Source: Brachionus plicatilis
Lineage: Eukaryota > Rotifera > Eurotatoria > Ploima > Brachionidae
Assembly (NCBI GenBank): GCA_010279815.1
Contig: QEOQ01000041.1
Span: forward strand, 313,048 to 377,047
Length of the DNA: 64,000 nt
Reading direction: 5' to 3'
Within the stretch, counting starts at the first letter, position 1. Each line of letters starts with the position of its first letter. The notes below the pieces were generated by a model. That model searched no databases and had not been told where the DNA came from. It was given only the letters and a program-made list of their open reading frames with translations. Positions 40,133-52,217 of the stretch are shown here, one piece after another. Position numbers and translations under genes: made by a program.

Positions 40133-41493
40133 TTTGATGATTTTGAATTGAGACTTAGGTAAAGAAAAAAAAATATTTTTTTTATTGCATAATCGTTCTA
40201 AATTTTAAGAAACAAAATTTTTTTCTAAACAAAAAATGAGAAATTTGTAACCCAAAACAGCTTAGGAAAGTTAATTAGACGGAATTGGAGCTTTTAGTTA
40301 TTGAAACAATTTTGCATGCCTATTTTAAATCTGTCGATTCCTGAGGCTTTAGTTGCATCATTTGTTTTTATTTTGTTGTTTAGTGATTTAAATTGACTCC
40401 AATTAAAAACAATAAAAAACGGAACCAACTTTGAACCAGCTTGTCGTCCGTCCAGAATTTTTGGCAACTCTTTTTTTGCCAATTTAATTTTTACCTGAGT
40501 CTTCTTGGTCTTTAAATAATGTGAGCCACAATTTTTCAATTTTTTTTATTCTATAGATATGTGAGGCTATGAAAAATATTTTAAAATTATTGTTGCCTAG
40601 CTACCCATTTTCTATAAATTCAATAGAAAAACAATTAAAAATTCGAATTTGAAACATTATTTTTCTGGTCTAAAAAAGTTAGAATACACAAAAGTTTAGA
40701 CTGTCAGTAAAAGTCCTTAGTTTTTCTAGTAACAAACAACGCAAAGGAAAATGTCAATCTTAAATAATCAATAGGCACAAAACTGGGTAATTTAGAAAAA
40801 CTATACTGAAACAGTAACAGGAAAGCAATTTTTTTGATACTTTTCAAGTAAATATTTTTTTTTAAATTTTAAATATTCCCATAAAACACTTAGAAATAAT
40901 TGAAAAAAAATTGATTAAATTCTAAAAGGCTCTGATATGTATGATCCAAATGGTTTTAAAAATATGCAGAAAGAAACCAAAATATTTGATTTAAGTTGGA
41001 AAAATAAAATCTTAACAACCATATTTGATCGCATATTTCAAAGTTTGCTCCAAAATTAGAACTGAGCTAAAAAAAAGTAAACTCTTATCTCTTTGTCATC
41101 GTATTTAGAAATGTTTTTGTACAGCATCCATGGAAAAAGTATTATTTAAATTTAAAAAAAAATATTACCATAAAACTAAGATAAACAAAAGAGAAGCATT
41201 GTGTGCAATCAAATAAAGTTTAATAAATCAAAAAAAAATGCAATACTTTCAACAGTAAGAAGATTTAATTAATCTTGATTTGTTTAAATTCACATTTTTC
41301 CACAATTTAAACCAATAAAAAATAAAAACTCCTCGGATAATACTTTAAAAAATAAAAATACACTTAAATAACAATTTTTAAATAAATAAAATTTAAAATA
41401 TTAAAAAAAATTCAAGCTTTTTTATTTGTTTTTTTTTTGTTTAAGCAAACACACGTTATATTCGAATTTTTCAAATCTTTAAAAAACACATAT
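40133..41493. other. Spacer between TTLL5 and HAUS3 with one doubtful ORF
   Basis: At 40294-40539 the minus strand is open for 81 codons (containing KELPKILDGRQAGSKLVPFF) with coding-like composition, but there is no ATG and an in-frame stop lies just upstream. It could be an exon of an unseen gene or a relic. The remainder is AT-rich and featureless. Confidence 0.35.
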
Positions 41494-41523
41494 TTTATTT
41501 TATTTTAATAAAAAAGAAAAATT

Positions 41524-44235
41524 TTAATAAACAGAATTCAATTGTTCCATTATATTTTCTATTTGCTTTGGATTCGTATAAAAGTGTACAAAGAAATTGC
41601 GTCTTAAATTAATCAGTTTGTTTGATGACAATTGTTGTTTTAAATGGCTATAAGTCTGGTAGACTTGTGATGCAAACACATTTTGCAAGTCTCTGGTCTG
41701 GTCGTTTAACTTGGTCATTTGATTTTCCAAGTGTCTACTCATTTTAGCATTTATCTTGCTCAAATTATGGCTAAAAGCACTTTTGAACTTGGACTCACTT
41801 GTCGAATCGTCCTTTTCATACAAATACTCAATTGACTTTAAAATAACATAGTAAAAGTATCTGTACTGTTTTTGTGAGTTTAGAACCTTATTTTTGTACA
41901 CACTATTTACAAAATTCGTCAATGAAATAAAATTTTCTACATTATCATCAAAATTAATAGAAATAGGCATATTGAAATTTTGTGGCAATATTTTGGTTAA
42001 AAAAATTATAATTAGCTTTTGAGATTTTTATCCGATCAAATTATTTTCACAGGGGTCCATAAAAATTTTCTAATGAAACATCTTTTTTAGATGAAATAAA
42101 CTAAATTATTTAATTAAAATATACATTAAAAATAAATGATAAAGTAAATTTATTTAATCTTTTTGTTAATTTTTAAAATTAAAAAAAATAAAGTCTTTTT
42201 TTTAGTTAAAAATTAAATTGTTAATAAAAAATAACTGATGTAAATACAACACTAATTTCTAAATCTCTGTTCAAATCCTAAACAAGGAATTGAGTCTTCA
42301 ATAAGGTTTAATTAATCTTCTAAAAGACTCAAGTCGTACCATATGTAATGTCAGCTACAATTAATTCAAAGTAAAGATTAAATCCTTTTACAATTAAATG
42401 CTTCTCATAAACAAAAAATTTGGATGTATAAATTTTTTAACTTATTTTTAGTGATGAAATCTCAAATAAAACAAAAAAAGCAGAGACTTTAAAATTTTAA
42501 ATAAATTATTTTTATTTTTTTTTTCGAATTTTTTACCAATAAAACTATTTTTCAAAAATTAAAAATATTGCACTGTTTTAATGGCAAAAACTTGATATGG
42601 ATTTTTGAACTCGAAATTTTCGGCTCCGAAATTTTTGCTCTGATCAAATTTGGTCAATACAGTGATCAAAAATTGGTTCAACAGATGAAATAGCATTGAA
42701 TTTGAGTCAGTCTGCAAGTCGCCCACATGATTAAATTTGGAGGTAAGCTGTTTACTTGGCGAAGATATGAAGCGGTTTGTGATGCTTGAGTTAAATGTTG
42801 ACGACACCAAACTCGGCTTGGAATATTGATTTATGCTCAAATTTTTGTTTCCTTGGATCATGCTGCTAAATGGACCAACAGTATTTGAAGTGGAAAGAAT
42901 GGAGTTCGTTTGTGTAAAGGTCTTGTTTGCCGTGTTGGTGGTAGACTCAAGCAGTTCGCAGAACAAATGCTTAAAGTTTTCTAAATGGTTCAATTTTGAT
43001 GCTTGTAGATGAGTTATGAACTCGATGCGAGTCTTTTGGGAAGTGAGTAGTTTGAAAATTTTTTCCTGCTTGTTAAAAAAAAGGTTCAAGTTTATTTCTT
43101 TATTTTCCAAGTCCAGGCAGGCCAAATGAACCATTTTGAGGTAAGCCAATTGATTGATTAGGTTTGGCATTATTCTGACCAAGTCTTCCAATTTTTCTGC
43201 CACAGCATCTCTTTCTTGTTCGTGCTCGAGCAACTTTCTCTCCAAGTCGCCAACTAAATTTTCATCTTGTCTCAACTCATCCTCAGTGTAGACAAAAAAT
43301 TGATCGAACTCGTTGTCTATTCGGCTTATCTCTTCTAAGAGTACACTTGATGAGCAATGGGCTATTTTCATCTGAATCCATTTGTCCATTACTTTGGGAA
43401 ATTTTCTTTTCATAATTATTTGAAATTGCTTTTGCTCGAGGAGCTCGGACTCGGTGGGCTCGACTGGTCCATTCGAGTCCGAGTCGAGCTTGGACTCCAA
43501 GTTGTTCAAGTTGGTGCAGTCAATTTCCAAATTCATCAACTTTTTGACCAAATTTAAAAACGAGTTCTCCTTGACCAAATAATTTTCAATTTTTTCACTG
43601 TCTTGATTAGGGCCCAGTTCTTGTAGTCGGTCCTCATCGCCCAATTTGGCTTTTAGTTCTATAAAAGATTTATTCAAAGATTGGTTTGAGGCTTTGAGAG
43701 AATTCTTGATGAATGCCTCTTTTTCATCAAGCTTGGCGTTTATCCGACACTCAGCTTCTTCTCTCATCCTGAGCTCTTTTAAATTGTCAGTAAATTTTTT
43801 GTCACTAAACGAGTTGAATTTCTCTCTGCGGCGTTTTAGCCGAACTTCTCCTTCCAACAATTGAATTTTTTTCCTCAAAACTGTTGGGTCAGTACAATTT
43901 TCAATATCGAATTCGTCAGATGAATTGGCGCTATTCATTTTGAGCCGATAGTCTTGTTCCAAGTTCAATAGTTTGTGCATCTCTTGTAGCTTTTTCAAGT
44001 CGTAAATGACCTGTCCTTTGGCCACTTTGCTGCCAAAAGCATTCAGCTTTTCTCTACTCTGATAGCACGATTCATTGATTTGGCTAAAAAATTTTTCAAA
44101 AAAAGGCTTTAAATCCGGAAATTCAAACAAATAGTTCAAATTATTGGGATTAAGTTTCGATGGGTAATTACAATTTTTTAATAAATTACACAATTTTTCC
44201 GATTTGCTTTCCATAGTATTCAATTTCAAATTCAA
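41524..44235 (-). CDS. HAUS3: HAUS augmin-like complex subunit 3 (HAUS3)
   Basis: Augmin recruits gamma-tubulin to existing microtubules to build the spindle; HAUS3 is one of its eight coiled-coil subunits. The main exon is 42559-44235 (about 558 codons), followed by a second exon whose coding part lies within 41524-41998. The N-terminus has the HAUS3 pattern NCNYPSKLNPNNLNYLFEFP, FFEKFFSQINES and LNAFGSKVAKGQ (about residues 19-75). Long acidic and basic coiled-coil segments follow. The C-terminal exon ends LRRNFFVHFYTNPKQIENIM, matching the vertebrate HAUS3 ending (mEreFyvyFlkd..yLkdiv). The exact donor is unresolved: CAA/GTTTTT or ACA/GTGCAA near 42570-42620 are phase-compatible with acceptor AAAAG at about 42019. 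AATAAA is at 41494-41499 on the minus strand, 24 nt past the stop. ATG 44235 or 44214 could start it. Confidence 0.8.
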
Positions 44236-47200
44236 TTAATTTAGAAAAAAAAATGCAAAAATTTTAATTTTAAATTTTTTTTATGAACTGCAGATTTTTT
44301 TTCAGATTTTTTTTAAATTAGAGCTTTATTACAAATGGAAGAAAATACAATTTAAGGGATCAGTAAAAAATTGTCTGACACATAACAACTGCATTAAAAA
44401 CCAGCGACGTAGCCAGAAAGGGGCTGAGGGGTTCTCAAATCCTTTTATCCAAAAATCTTTAGGGGCTTAAAAAGTTCTTTTTATCAAAAATAGTCATAAC
44501 TTTTCAGTTAAATTTTAGATTTTTAATAAAAAATAAAAAATAAGATTTTTTCAATTTACTTATTTTAATATTTTGTATCTTAAAAATTAAATATTTTTTG
44601 TAAATTTCAATTAGTAAAATGTAATTTTGTTTTTAAAAAAAATTTTCACTCAGAGCAAAAAAATTTTTAAATTAATTATTTTTATTATATATTTTAAATT
44701 AAAAAAAATTTAAATTATGAAAAAATATCACATATATCATCCATAATTAACCATTTTATGATTTTTATTAAATTCTATTTTATTCAAAATTTATTTTTCA
44801 CAATGAATATCTGGTTTTGAATCAGATGGTTAGGTTAGATTTAATATTTTGATCATTTATAAGCTTTATTAATAAATTTTTTAAAAAAATCAAAAAATAC
44901 TCGTTCTTTATTTTTAATTTTTTATCTAAATTATTAAGATGAAAAATTATTATATTTAATTTCTATTGGAAATTTGTTCAAAAAATAATTTTTTTTATTC
45001 ACTAGATAATTAGTCCCAGTGTTAACCTCAGTCTCAGAATAACTTTTGATGTTAATGTGCCTTAAAGCGAATTTTAGACCATAATTTAGTTTGAAATGCT
45101 AATCAAACGTATTAAATTTCTTCTTGATAATAATCACTGTAATCAAGTTTTCAAATTTATGATTTAGAATTTTCTTTTATCGAGCCGAATAAAATTTACG
45201 AGCTATTTATATCAAATTATTTAAAATTAATCAGAACAACAACAACTCAATTACAAAATAGATTTTTTTTTTCCAATTAGGCATAATAAAAATCTTCAAA
45301 TAAATATTTATGATTTTTCTATGCATTAAACTTCCTGTTAGGAAATCATTTTTTTTTGATTCAAATTGATTTTATTTAAAACAAATGTTTTGAATATAAG
45401 ACCCTACATTCTTTTTTGTTTTGAAGCTTGATGATTTTTGATGGTTATTGAGAAAAAATTCCTTTTTTTCTCTTTTTTGATCGGTTTATAAAATAGAACA
45501 AAAATTAATTTATTCAGTTTGATAGGAAGTAATCAATTTTAGGAAATACTTAGATATCTTTATTTTTGTGCTAAATAAAATATATTTACATTGATGATTC
45601 CTTCTAGTTAGTTGTATTGTTGTAATTATCATAGCACCTAAATAAATGGAATAAACTTGTAATAAAACAAGCTCAAAAATTTTCCTCACTCAAAATTTTT
45701 CAGATAAACCATCAATTTTACTCAGTATTAAATTATTGAATTAACTTCTGGTAAATCATGAGGAATTAGGTCGAGTTTAGTAAACCTCTAAAAATTAAAA
45801 TTGAAAGAGATTTAAAAAAATTACTACAAAAATTAAGCTAATATACATATTATTTTTATTTTATTCTCAATATTGTGTTAATAAATTTTGCGAAACCTTC
45901 CATGACATTCTGATCTAGTTTAATAAAAAATTAATGAAAATTTTTCTCTCCTATTTAAAAGTTAAATTTAATTCATTTTAAATATTTTATATTTTTTTAG
46001 TGGTTATAGATTCAACGTATAAATTCAACTGACTGTTATTTCTGACTTTAAAAGACTTATTGAACATAATTCAAATATGCGAATATTTTTTTGTATTTTT
46101 ATCTACGCGAAATAAACTTGTTTTAACCAGTCTATTCTTAAAGATAAGCAAAATTTATTATATAACTTGGAAGAAATCGTTGTTTATTCTTAATTTTGCA
46201 ATCGTTTAAAATTTTTATCTGATTTTTGATTAACTTTTCAAGTCTTTTGTATTGATTTGAATTTATTTAGTTATGCTTAGAAAAATTTAAATGGAGGATT
46301 GTAATTAATTTAATAATTTGTTTGTAATTTGGACTAAAAATGCATTTCAGTGACAAAAGAACAAATTGATTTACAATTGCAAAAATATTTTTTTATAATA
46401 TTGGGTAAGAATTTTGCATAAAAAATCCTTATCACCCCAAACTTATTTTTTCTTATATTAGATTAAACTTAAATACCAAAAGTCAATTATTTTAATTGTT
46501 TTCAAAAAAAAAATTTAATGTTTACTTAGTGCTGAAATTTCAGTTTAAATGGAAATTTTTATACAAAAAAAATTTTTTGTAAAAATAAATATTTAATTAA
46601 TATGCTCGTTCATTTTTGTGCTTCATTAACTCGTCTAGTACTAGAAATTAATTTTTAGGGATTTTATAATTAGTTTTTAGACTGTTCTGGGTAGAAACAA
46701 AAGTTCCAACCTCTTTTAATTTAATTAAGTTTCTTAACAATTTTTTTTCAATTTTAGCCCTAGAAAATTAAGTTCGTAGCATTTAGACTAAAGTCAGTGG
46801 TATTTTTAAACTATCTTTTAGGCTTAAAATAATTAATAATTCTGACATTAAAATTTTCCACTCAACTTTTTGAATTTTATCTTTTTATAAATAAAATATT
46901 TTTAACTTACTATTTTATTTGGTAAATTTTACATTCTAAAAAAAGAAAACTTAAGCAATATTTAATCTATTTACCCAATTTTAGTTTATTTCTTAAATTC
47001 TAATTTAATAAAACACATTTTAGACAATAATTTATTAAATATTGTTTTTGACGTTTTGAAACATTGATATTTAATATAATCCAAGATTGATATTCTAATC
47101 ATTAACTAATCTTGGTACATGAACATTTGGTAGATTATAATTTTGGTAGTTATTTAAAAACAATTCAGTTTGGGATAAAAATGCAAGTTTTTGAACATTT

Positions 47201-50200
47201 TTTAAGCAAAAAGTGGGGATTCGTTGCACGAAACCGTGGAAAAAATCAAGTTTTAAATTAACGTGAATTTTAAGTTGGATAAAGCCAAATCGTCTCATAA
47301 ATAAATTTTAAGAATGAATGACCTTAAGTTTTTCCTGAATAGAGTATAATTTTTTTGTTTCTCCTAAACTTTAATAGACTCGTCAAAAAAAGATACAAGG
47401 ATTCAGATTAAAAGTTTGTCATAATAACTTTCAGCGATTCGAAGATAAAATAAACTTGAGGGAGCTTAAGCAACTTAAATTTAAATGGGGCAAAATTATT
47501 CATTGCGTCTAAATAGGAAGAAAGTATTCGCTCAATTGAAAGCAGGTTTTTAATTTTGATAAAAAAATTTTAATTAAAAATCAAAAAGTCGAAAACAAGA
47601 AAACATAAAAATAATTTATGATATTTTAAGGCTTTTATTTTTTTCGTAAAGAATAATGCCTCTAAGTCAATTTTTTTTTGGAAATTACCATAACATTAAA
47701 CCAAGGTATTAGTTTTGTTTGAGTGAAATAAATTTTTTCAAATATACAAAATACAAACAAAATAGTGAAGAGCAATCAAAGCTTTTATCAGCTCGCCAAA
47801 TTGTAAATAGAGAGTATTTGTCGGGAAAAAGCTAAATTTTATGTTTCAAATATTTTAAGCGTTCTTTTTATTAAGAATTTGATTTTTTTTAAGTCTACTT
47901 TAGCAAAGTAAATACCACACTAGGTGACCTAACTGGTTCAAAAATAAAATTAAAAAAAAAGTTAATTGTTTTATTGAACCATTTTTACTAGAGATTTAAT
48001 TTTAAAATTTATGAGTGGATTAATGAACAATTTTAGGGCCGTTCTCTTTCTGAACAAAAAGCAACTTTTTAACCAACAATAGCTTAAAAGCAATATTTGT
48101 ACTTAGATTACCTATGGATTGATTTTATTTTGTTTCTGTGTTGACAAATCGAAATTTTGATGTAAAAATTTTCAATTTGTCCAGAGATTATGCAATCGTT
48201 TAGGTATTCATCCCAAGATTAGGCGCATATTTTGGTCTAAATTGGGATCTTTGGCCAAAAATATTCAATTAGGCTAATCAACAGGTTTTTTTATTGAGAC
48301 ATCAGTAAAAGTATTTAACCTAAATCGCTTATTCAATAGGTCTACAAACTATTAAAATAGATTATCTAATAACAAAATAATTTCGAAAAGATTTTACTAT
48401 TTCTTGCTAAGAACTGTAAATTATACTAAAAAAATACTAGCTCTAACCGACCAGTTAAGATTCAAGCAATTATGATTTAAAAACCAGATTTTTAATCAGA
48501 ATTTTAAAATTAATTGCTTTTGTTTTGTAAATAGTTGTGTGATTTAACTTTACTAAATATTTTTAGTCTAGCATAAAGAATTTACATGGCTATAGATATT
48601 TTTTTTCTATTTTTACCAACAGTTGTTAAGTTCAAGAATTCATGAAGTTTTAATTTTTGATGAATTAAAAAATTATTCCAAATTTTACATTTATCAATTT
48701 TAACTTTATGCTTGCCAGAAAAAAGTTTTTTAACTAAATAATTAAGTCAGCTGAATATACAAAATTTGTTGCTGTCAGCATTCATTTAAAATGTTTTGTC
48801 TGTTGATAGTAATAAAAAAGTAATGCATGTGCCAATGAATGCCAAAAAACTGAAGTTTTTCTAAGTTTATCTTGTATTCTGTATTCTTTTGTTTTTAAAA
48901 AGTAAAGTATTCACTGATGAACAGAACTAAATTGTTTAAAAAATTTGGGCGGTGTATTGATTGATTTTCAAGATTTTGTCTGTAACACTTGGTGGTTGGT
49001 ATTTATCGTGGCACAACCTATTGATAATAAAAATCTTCGATTTTTTAAAGATTTTAGAATGAATGTTATTTTTCATGCTATAATATTTTCTTTGCTGTAA
49101 TAAAATAACGCTATAATAATATTATTTTTATTTTGCTATTTTCTGCTAATATTTTTTTCTAATACAAAAAAAAAATGATTTAGGCATTATTAAGTTGATG
49201 ATCAATTCAATTCAAAGAGGTTATCTTTAATATTTAAATTAATCTTTGAATTGATTTAAATAATTTTAATTTAATATCATTTACATGCTATGTAGGTATA
49301 AATTTATAAATTTTTATTTCAAAAACATTTGCAGGAAAGATCGATCTATTCATTTGACTGCTTCTTAGGAATTAAATATTTGAAATTCATTTTTAAATTT
49401 AATTTTTAGTTTTGAATGCTATATACAAATACTTTTGAAATAAAAATTTATAAATTTTGATTGCTTGGATCAATAAACTCGTTACTTGTTGATGACTCAT
49501 TCATAGTTAAATTAGTAAAAACAATAATAAAAATAAGAACACTGGCCAAGAAAGATATCATATATTTAATAAAGATTTTTTTAACACCTAAGTAATTTAT
49601 TTTTTTATCTTTGACGAGCTAAAGCTCATTCAGATTTAAAAAAAATAAAATATAATTCAAAAGTAAAAAATAAGGAAGAATAAATATGGACAAATAGAAA
49701 TATAATATTGTATGTAAAAAGGGTAAAAAAATTAATAGACAATTAAATTAATATTTTACAATTTACTTAAAAAAATATAGTTTATTATAAAAAAAACAAA
49801 TAAAAAAGGATCTATAATTAATAAAACAAATCCAATTACAAAATGAATTAGAGTTACATAAAAATATTCACAATTTAAAAATAAATTACACGAACATATC
49901 AATTAAAGTTTAAAGTTTGTATCATTTCTATTAATTTTAATGTCATTTATTTTAATAATATAAAATAGCAAAAAATTAAAATATTATAGCACGAAAAAAT
50001 ATAAGTCTTGTAGAATCATTGTGTCTAATGGAGTGCTAGTTCGAAAAATAAAATATTTTAGATTTTCCTACAGATTCTCTAATCTTAAAAATTTATCTTC
50101 TTGTGTGTCAATAGACTCAATTGTTCCAAATGAACGAATTTTCAATTTAATATTGGAATTTAGAACAAATTATGGAAGCTCTGATGCACATTTTTAAATA

Positions 50201-51602
50201 ACGACTGTTTAAAAGTGATTGAGCCGCTCAATTTAATCTATCATATGATTTAAAATCTTAATTATAGGCAAATAATAAATTGAATTTTTTTAAATTATTA
50301 GAGTAAAAAATTACTTTGGACACATTGAAAAAGTAAATCAAATCGAGTTTTCTAAATATTTTCATATGCTTAGGATACATCTGACACGATGACTAGTTCA
50401 AAAGCAGCTTAAACCTAAAACTCTAAAACATATGATGATTAATTGATAAAATTTTGTTTTCTAAGTCTAAACTGTCTAAAAATAGTCAGATCTGATTTTT
50501 AAAGATAAGATAATTTCTCGAGATTGTCTGATTAATAGTTTTAAATAGATTTACTAATTAGTTTAGCGATCAAGTTTGCTGATACGCAAATTGAGTTATT
50601 CAAATTAAATTTTAATTTTTTTTTATGATTTAGTGATCGATTAATGCTTATGATCACAAAATCAGAACTTAAAATTCAAACCGTTTTCATCTGTTTATGA
50701 TCTTATAAGAGAACAAATTTGATCAGAAATATCATTTGCGTAGATTATATCTTAAATCCATTAGTTAATATTTAATTTTTGGTTACACATAAATTTTTAA
50801 TTTAAGCATTTTTTTATGTTCATTTGTGTAAATATATGATTATAAAACATTTAACATTTAGCTAAATTTTTAAGCTTAACTCAAAACAATTATTTCTGTT
50901 TTTTTTTATTTGGAAATTGTCAATATAAAATTATTTTTAAAAGATTAATATTAAATTAGAAAAAATAAAATCAAGTTTTTCTAATTTTTTTTAAAAATGA
51001 AAATCTAATCACAAAATCGATTAAATTTCCACTTTTAGAATCAGAGTAAGAGAAAGTAAGAGACTCAAAAACTACTTGGTTTAAATCGAGTAAATATTTT
51101 AATTTCAAGTAATCAAGATAGTCTAAATTGCGTTACATAAAAAGAAAACAGCTTATAGTGTATTTTAGTTTGATTAGAAAATTTTAAGTTAATTTAGTGG
51201 CAATAAAAAATATCTAAATGAAGTGCATGAACTTAACTAAATTCTGGTTTAATGATGGCTTTTGGAAAGATATTTCAGCTTAAAAAGCAAACAGATGCTA
51301 AATAATCATCCAAAAATTCAAACACATGCCAATCATTTATTTTAAGAATGTAGCTTTAAACATCTTTTACGCTTTTGTAATTCAAACTTTGGTTCTAAGG
51401 TGATTTTTTTTGAGTAATTTACTTTTATTGATTTTAACTTTTTTTAGACGCTTAGTTAAGAGATTTTTTTCCGAGATACAATTGTTTTTAGAAGGTCAAT
51501 TTTTGAAGGCTCACAATTAAGCTTTGCCGCCTAATCCTTGATTATTCAATGACTTTTTGGAGGAAAAAAAACTTGTATTTTAAAATGCCACACATTTAGA
51601 GG
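44236..51602. other. 7-kb gene desert
   Basis: No gene is seen. A repeat-type word GCGACGTAGCCAGAAAGG is at 44404-44421. A stem-loop plus A-rich tail (GACGAGCTAAAGCTCATTCA) at 49613-49650 resembles the LINE/SINE-type tails. A slightly less AT-rich patch lies near 48945-49020. Everything else is low-complexity A/T DNA with no long frame. Confidence 0.35.
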
Positions 51603-51608
51603 GTTTAT
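51603..51608 (-). terminator. Possible poly(A) signal of the peptide precursor gene
   Basis: AATAAA on the minus strand about 130 nt beyond the stop codon. Confidence 0.35.
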
Positions 51609-51739
51609 TGCAAAAATAGAAAAATATTACAATTAAAAAAATTTTTTATACAAAATTTTGATATTAGGAAATAATTTTAAAAAAATATAAAGAGCTTTTA
51701 ATTTAGATTATTGTTTCTAAAAAAATAAATAGCATCTCT

Positions 51740-52144
51740 TTATGCTAAGAAAGAGGCCTCATGACTGTGTCTTTTCATAATTTCTGGTTTTAAATTTCCC
51801 ATTGATTCTCTCTTGGCTAAAAATGAAGCTTCGTGGCTATGGCGTTTTCGAGATCGTGTGTTTTGAGCAGTCTGCATAGTATTTCTTTTGGACAAAAATG
51901 AAGCCTCGTGACTGTGTCTTTTCACAGGCTGAGAAACTTCATTGAGAGGTTTTTTTTCTTCAAAAATGCTCATTCGCACTGGTTCCATATCTCTCTTGTT
52001 CATCATAAAATCTTTACTCATTCGCTTTTCCATCATTCTGTTCCTTGACATTATTTTATGTGACATAGTCATTTCTTTGCGACCAGTCATTGCTTCACAG
52101 CAGACAGTCAAAATTAAAATTGATAAAGCAAACAAAACCTTCAT
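51740..52144 (-). CDS. Peptide-hormone/neuropeptide-like precursor with three HSHEASFL copies
   Basis: The 134-residue protein begins with a signal peptide (MKVLFALSILILTVCCEA, cleavage near residue 18). It then has a Met/Lys/Arg-rich region with dibasic sites at 40-41 and 50-51. Three near-identical peptides follow: HSHEASFLS at 77-85, HSHEASFLA at 102-110 and HSHEASFLA at 126-134. Each is preceded by KR, and the first two are followed by KR. The third ends at the stop codon, so it needs only one cleavage. There is no Gly before the cleavage sites, hence no C-terminal amidation predicted. Spacers between copies are unrelated. This architecture (signal peptide, repeated short peptide, prohormone convertase sites) is that of a neuropeptide or peptide hormone precursor. 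The mature sequence matches no family I know. It is a single exon with a TATA box upstream. Confidence 0.85.
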   Translation of the reverse strand: MKVLFALSILILTVCCEAMTGRKEMTMSHKIMSRNRMMEKRMSKDFMMNKRDMEPVRMSIFEEKKPLNEVSQPVKRHSHEASFLSKRNTMQTAQNTRSRKRHSHEASFLAKRESMGNLKPEIMKRHSHEASFLA

Positions 52145-52211
52145 CTTTTAGAAATGCTAAGCCGATCGAGAATCAAAATTATGTAATTTTAAAAATTTTA
52201 TAGCAAGCTAA

Positions 52212-52217
52212 TTTATA
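52212..52217 (-). promoter_or_regulatory. TATA box of the peptide precursor gene
   Basis: TATAAA on the minus strand 68 bp upstream of the start codon, leaving room for a leader of about 35 nt. Confidence 0.5.

Noticed and set aside
40294..40539. 81-codon minus-strand ORF between TTLL5 and HAUS3
   Set aside because: There is no ATG, an upstream in-frame stop, and no recognisable domain; noted in the spacer entry but not called as a gene.
47095..47298. 67-codon minus-strand ORF in the gene desert
   Set aside because: No start context, no homology, background composition.
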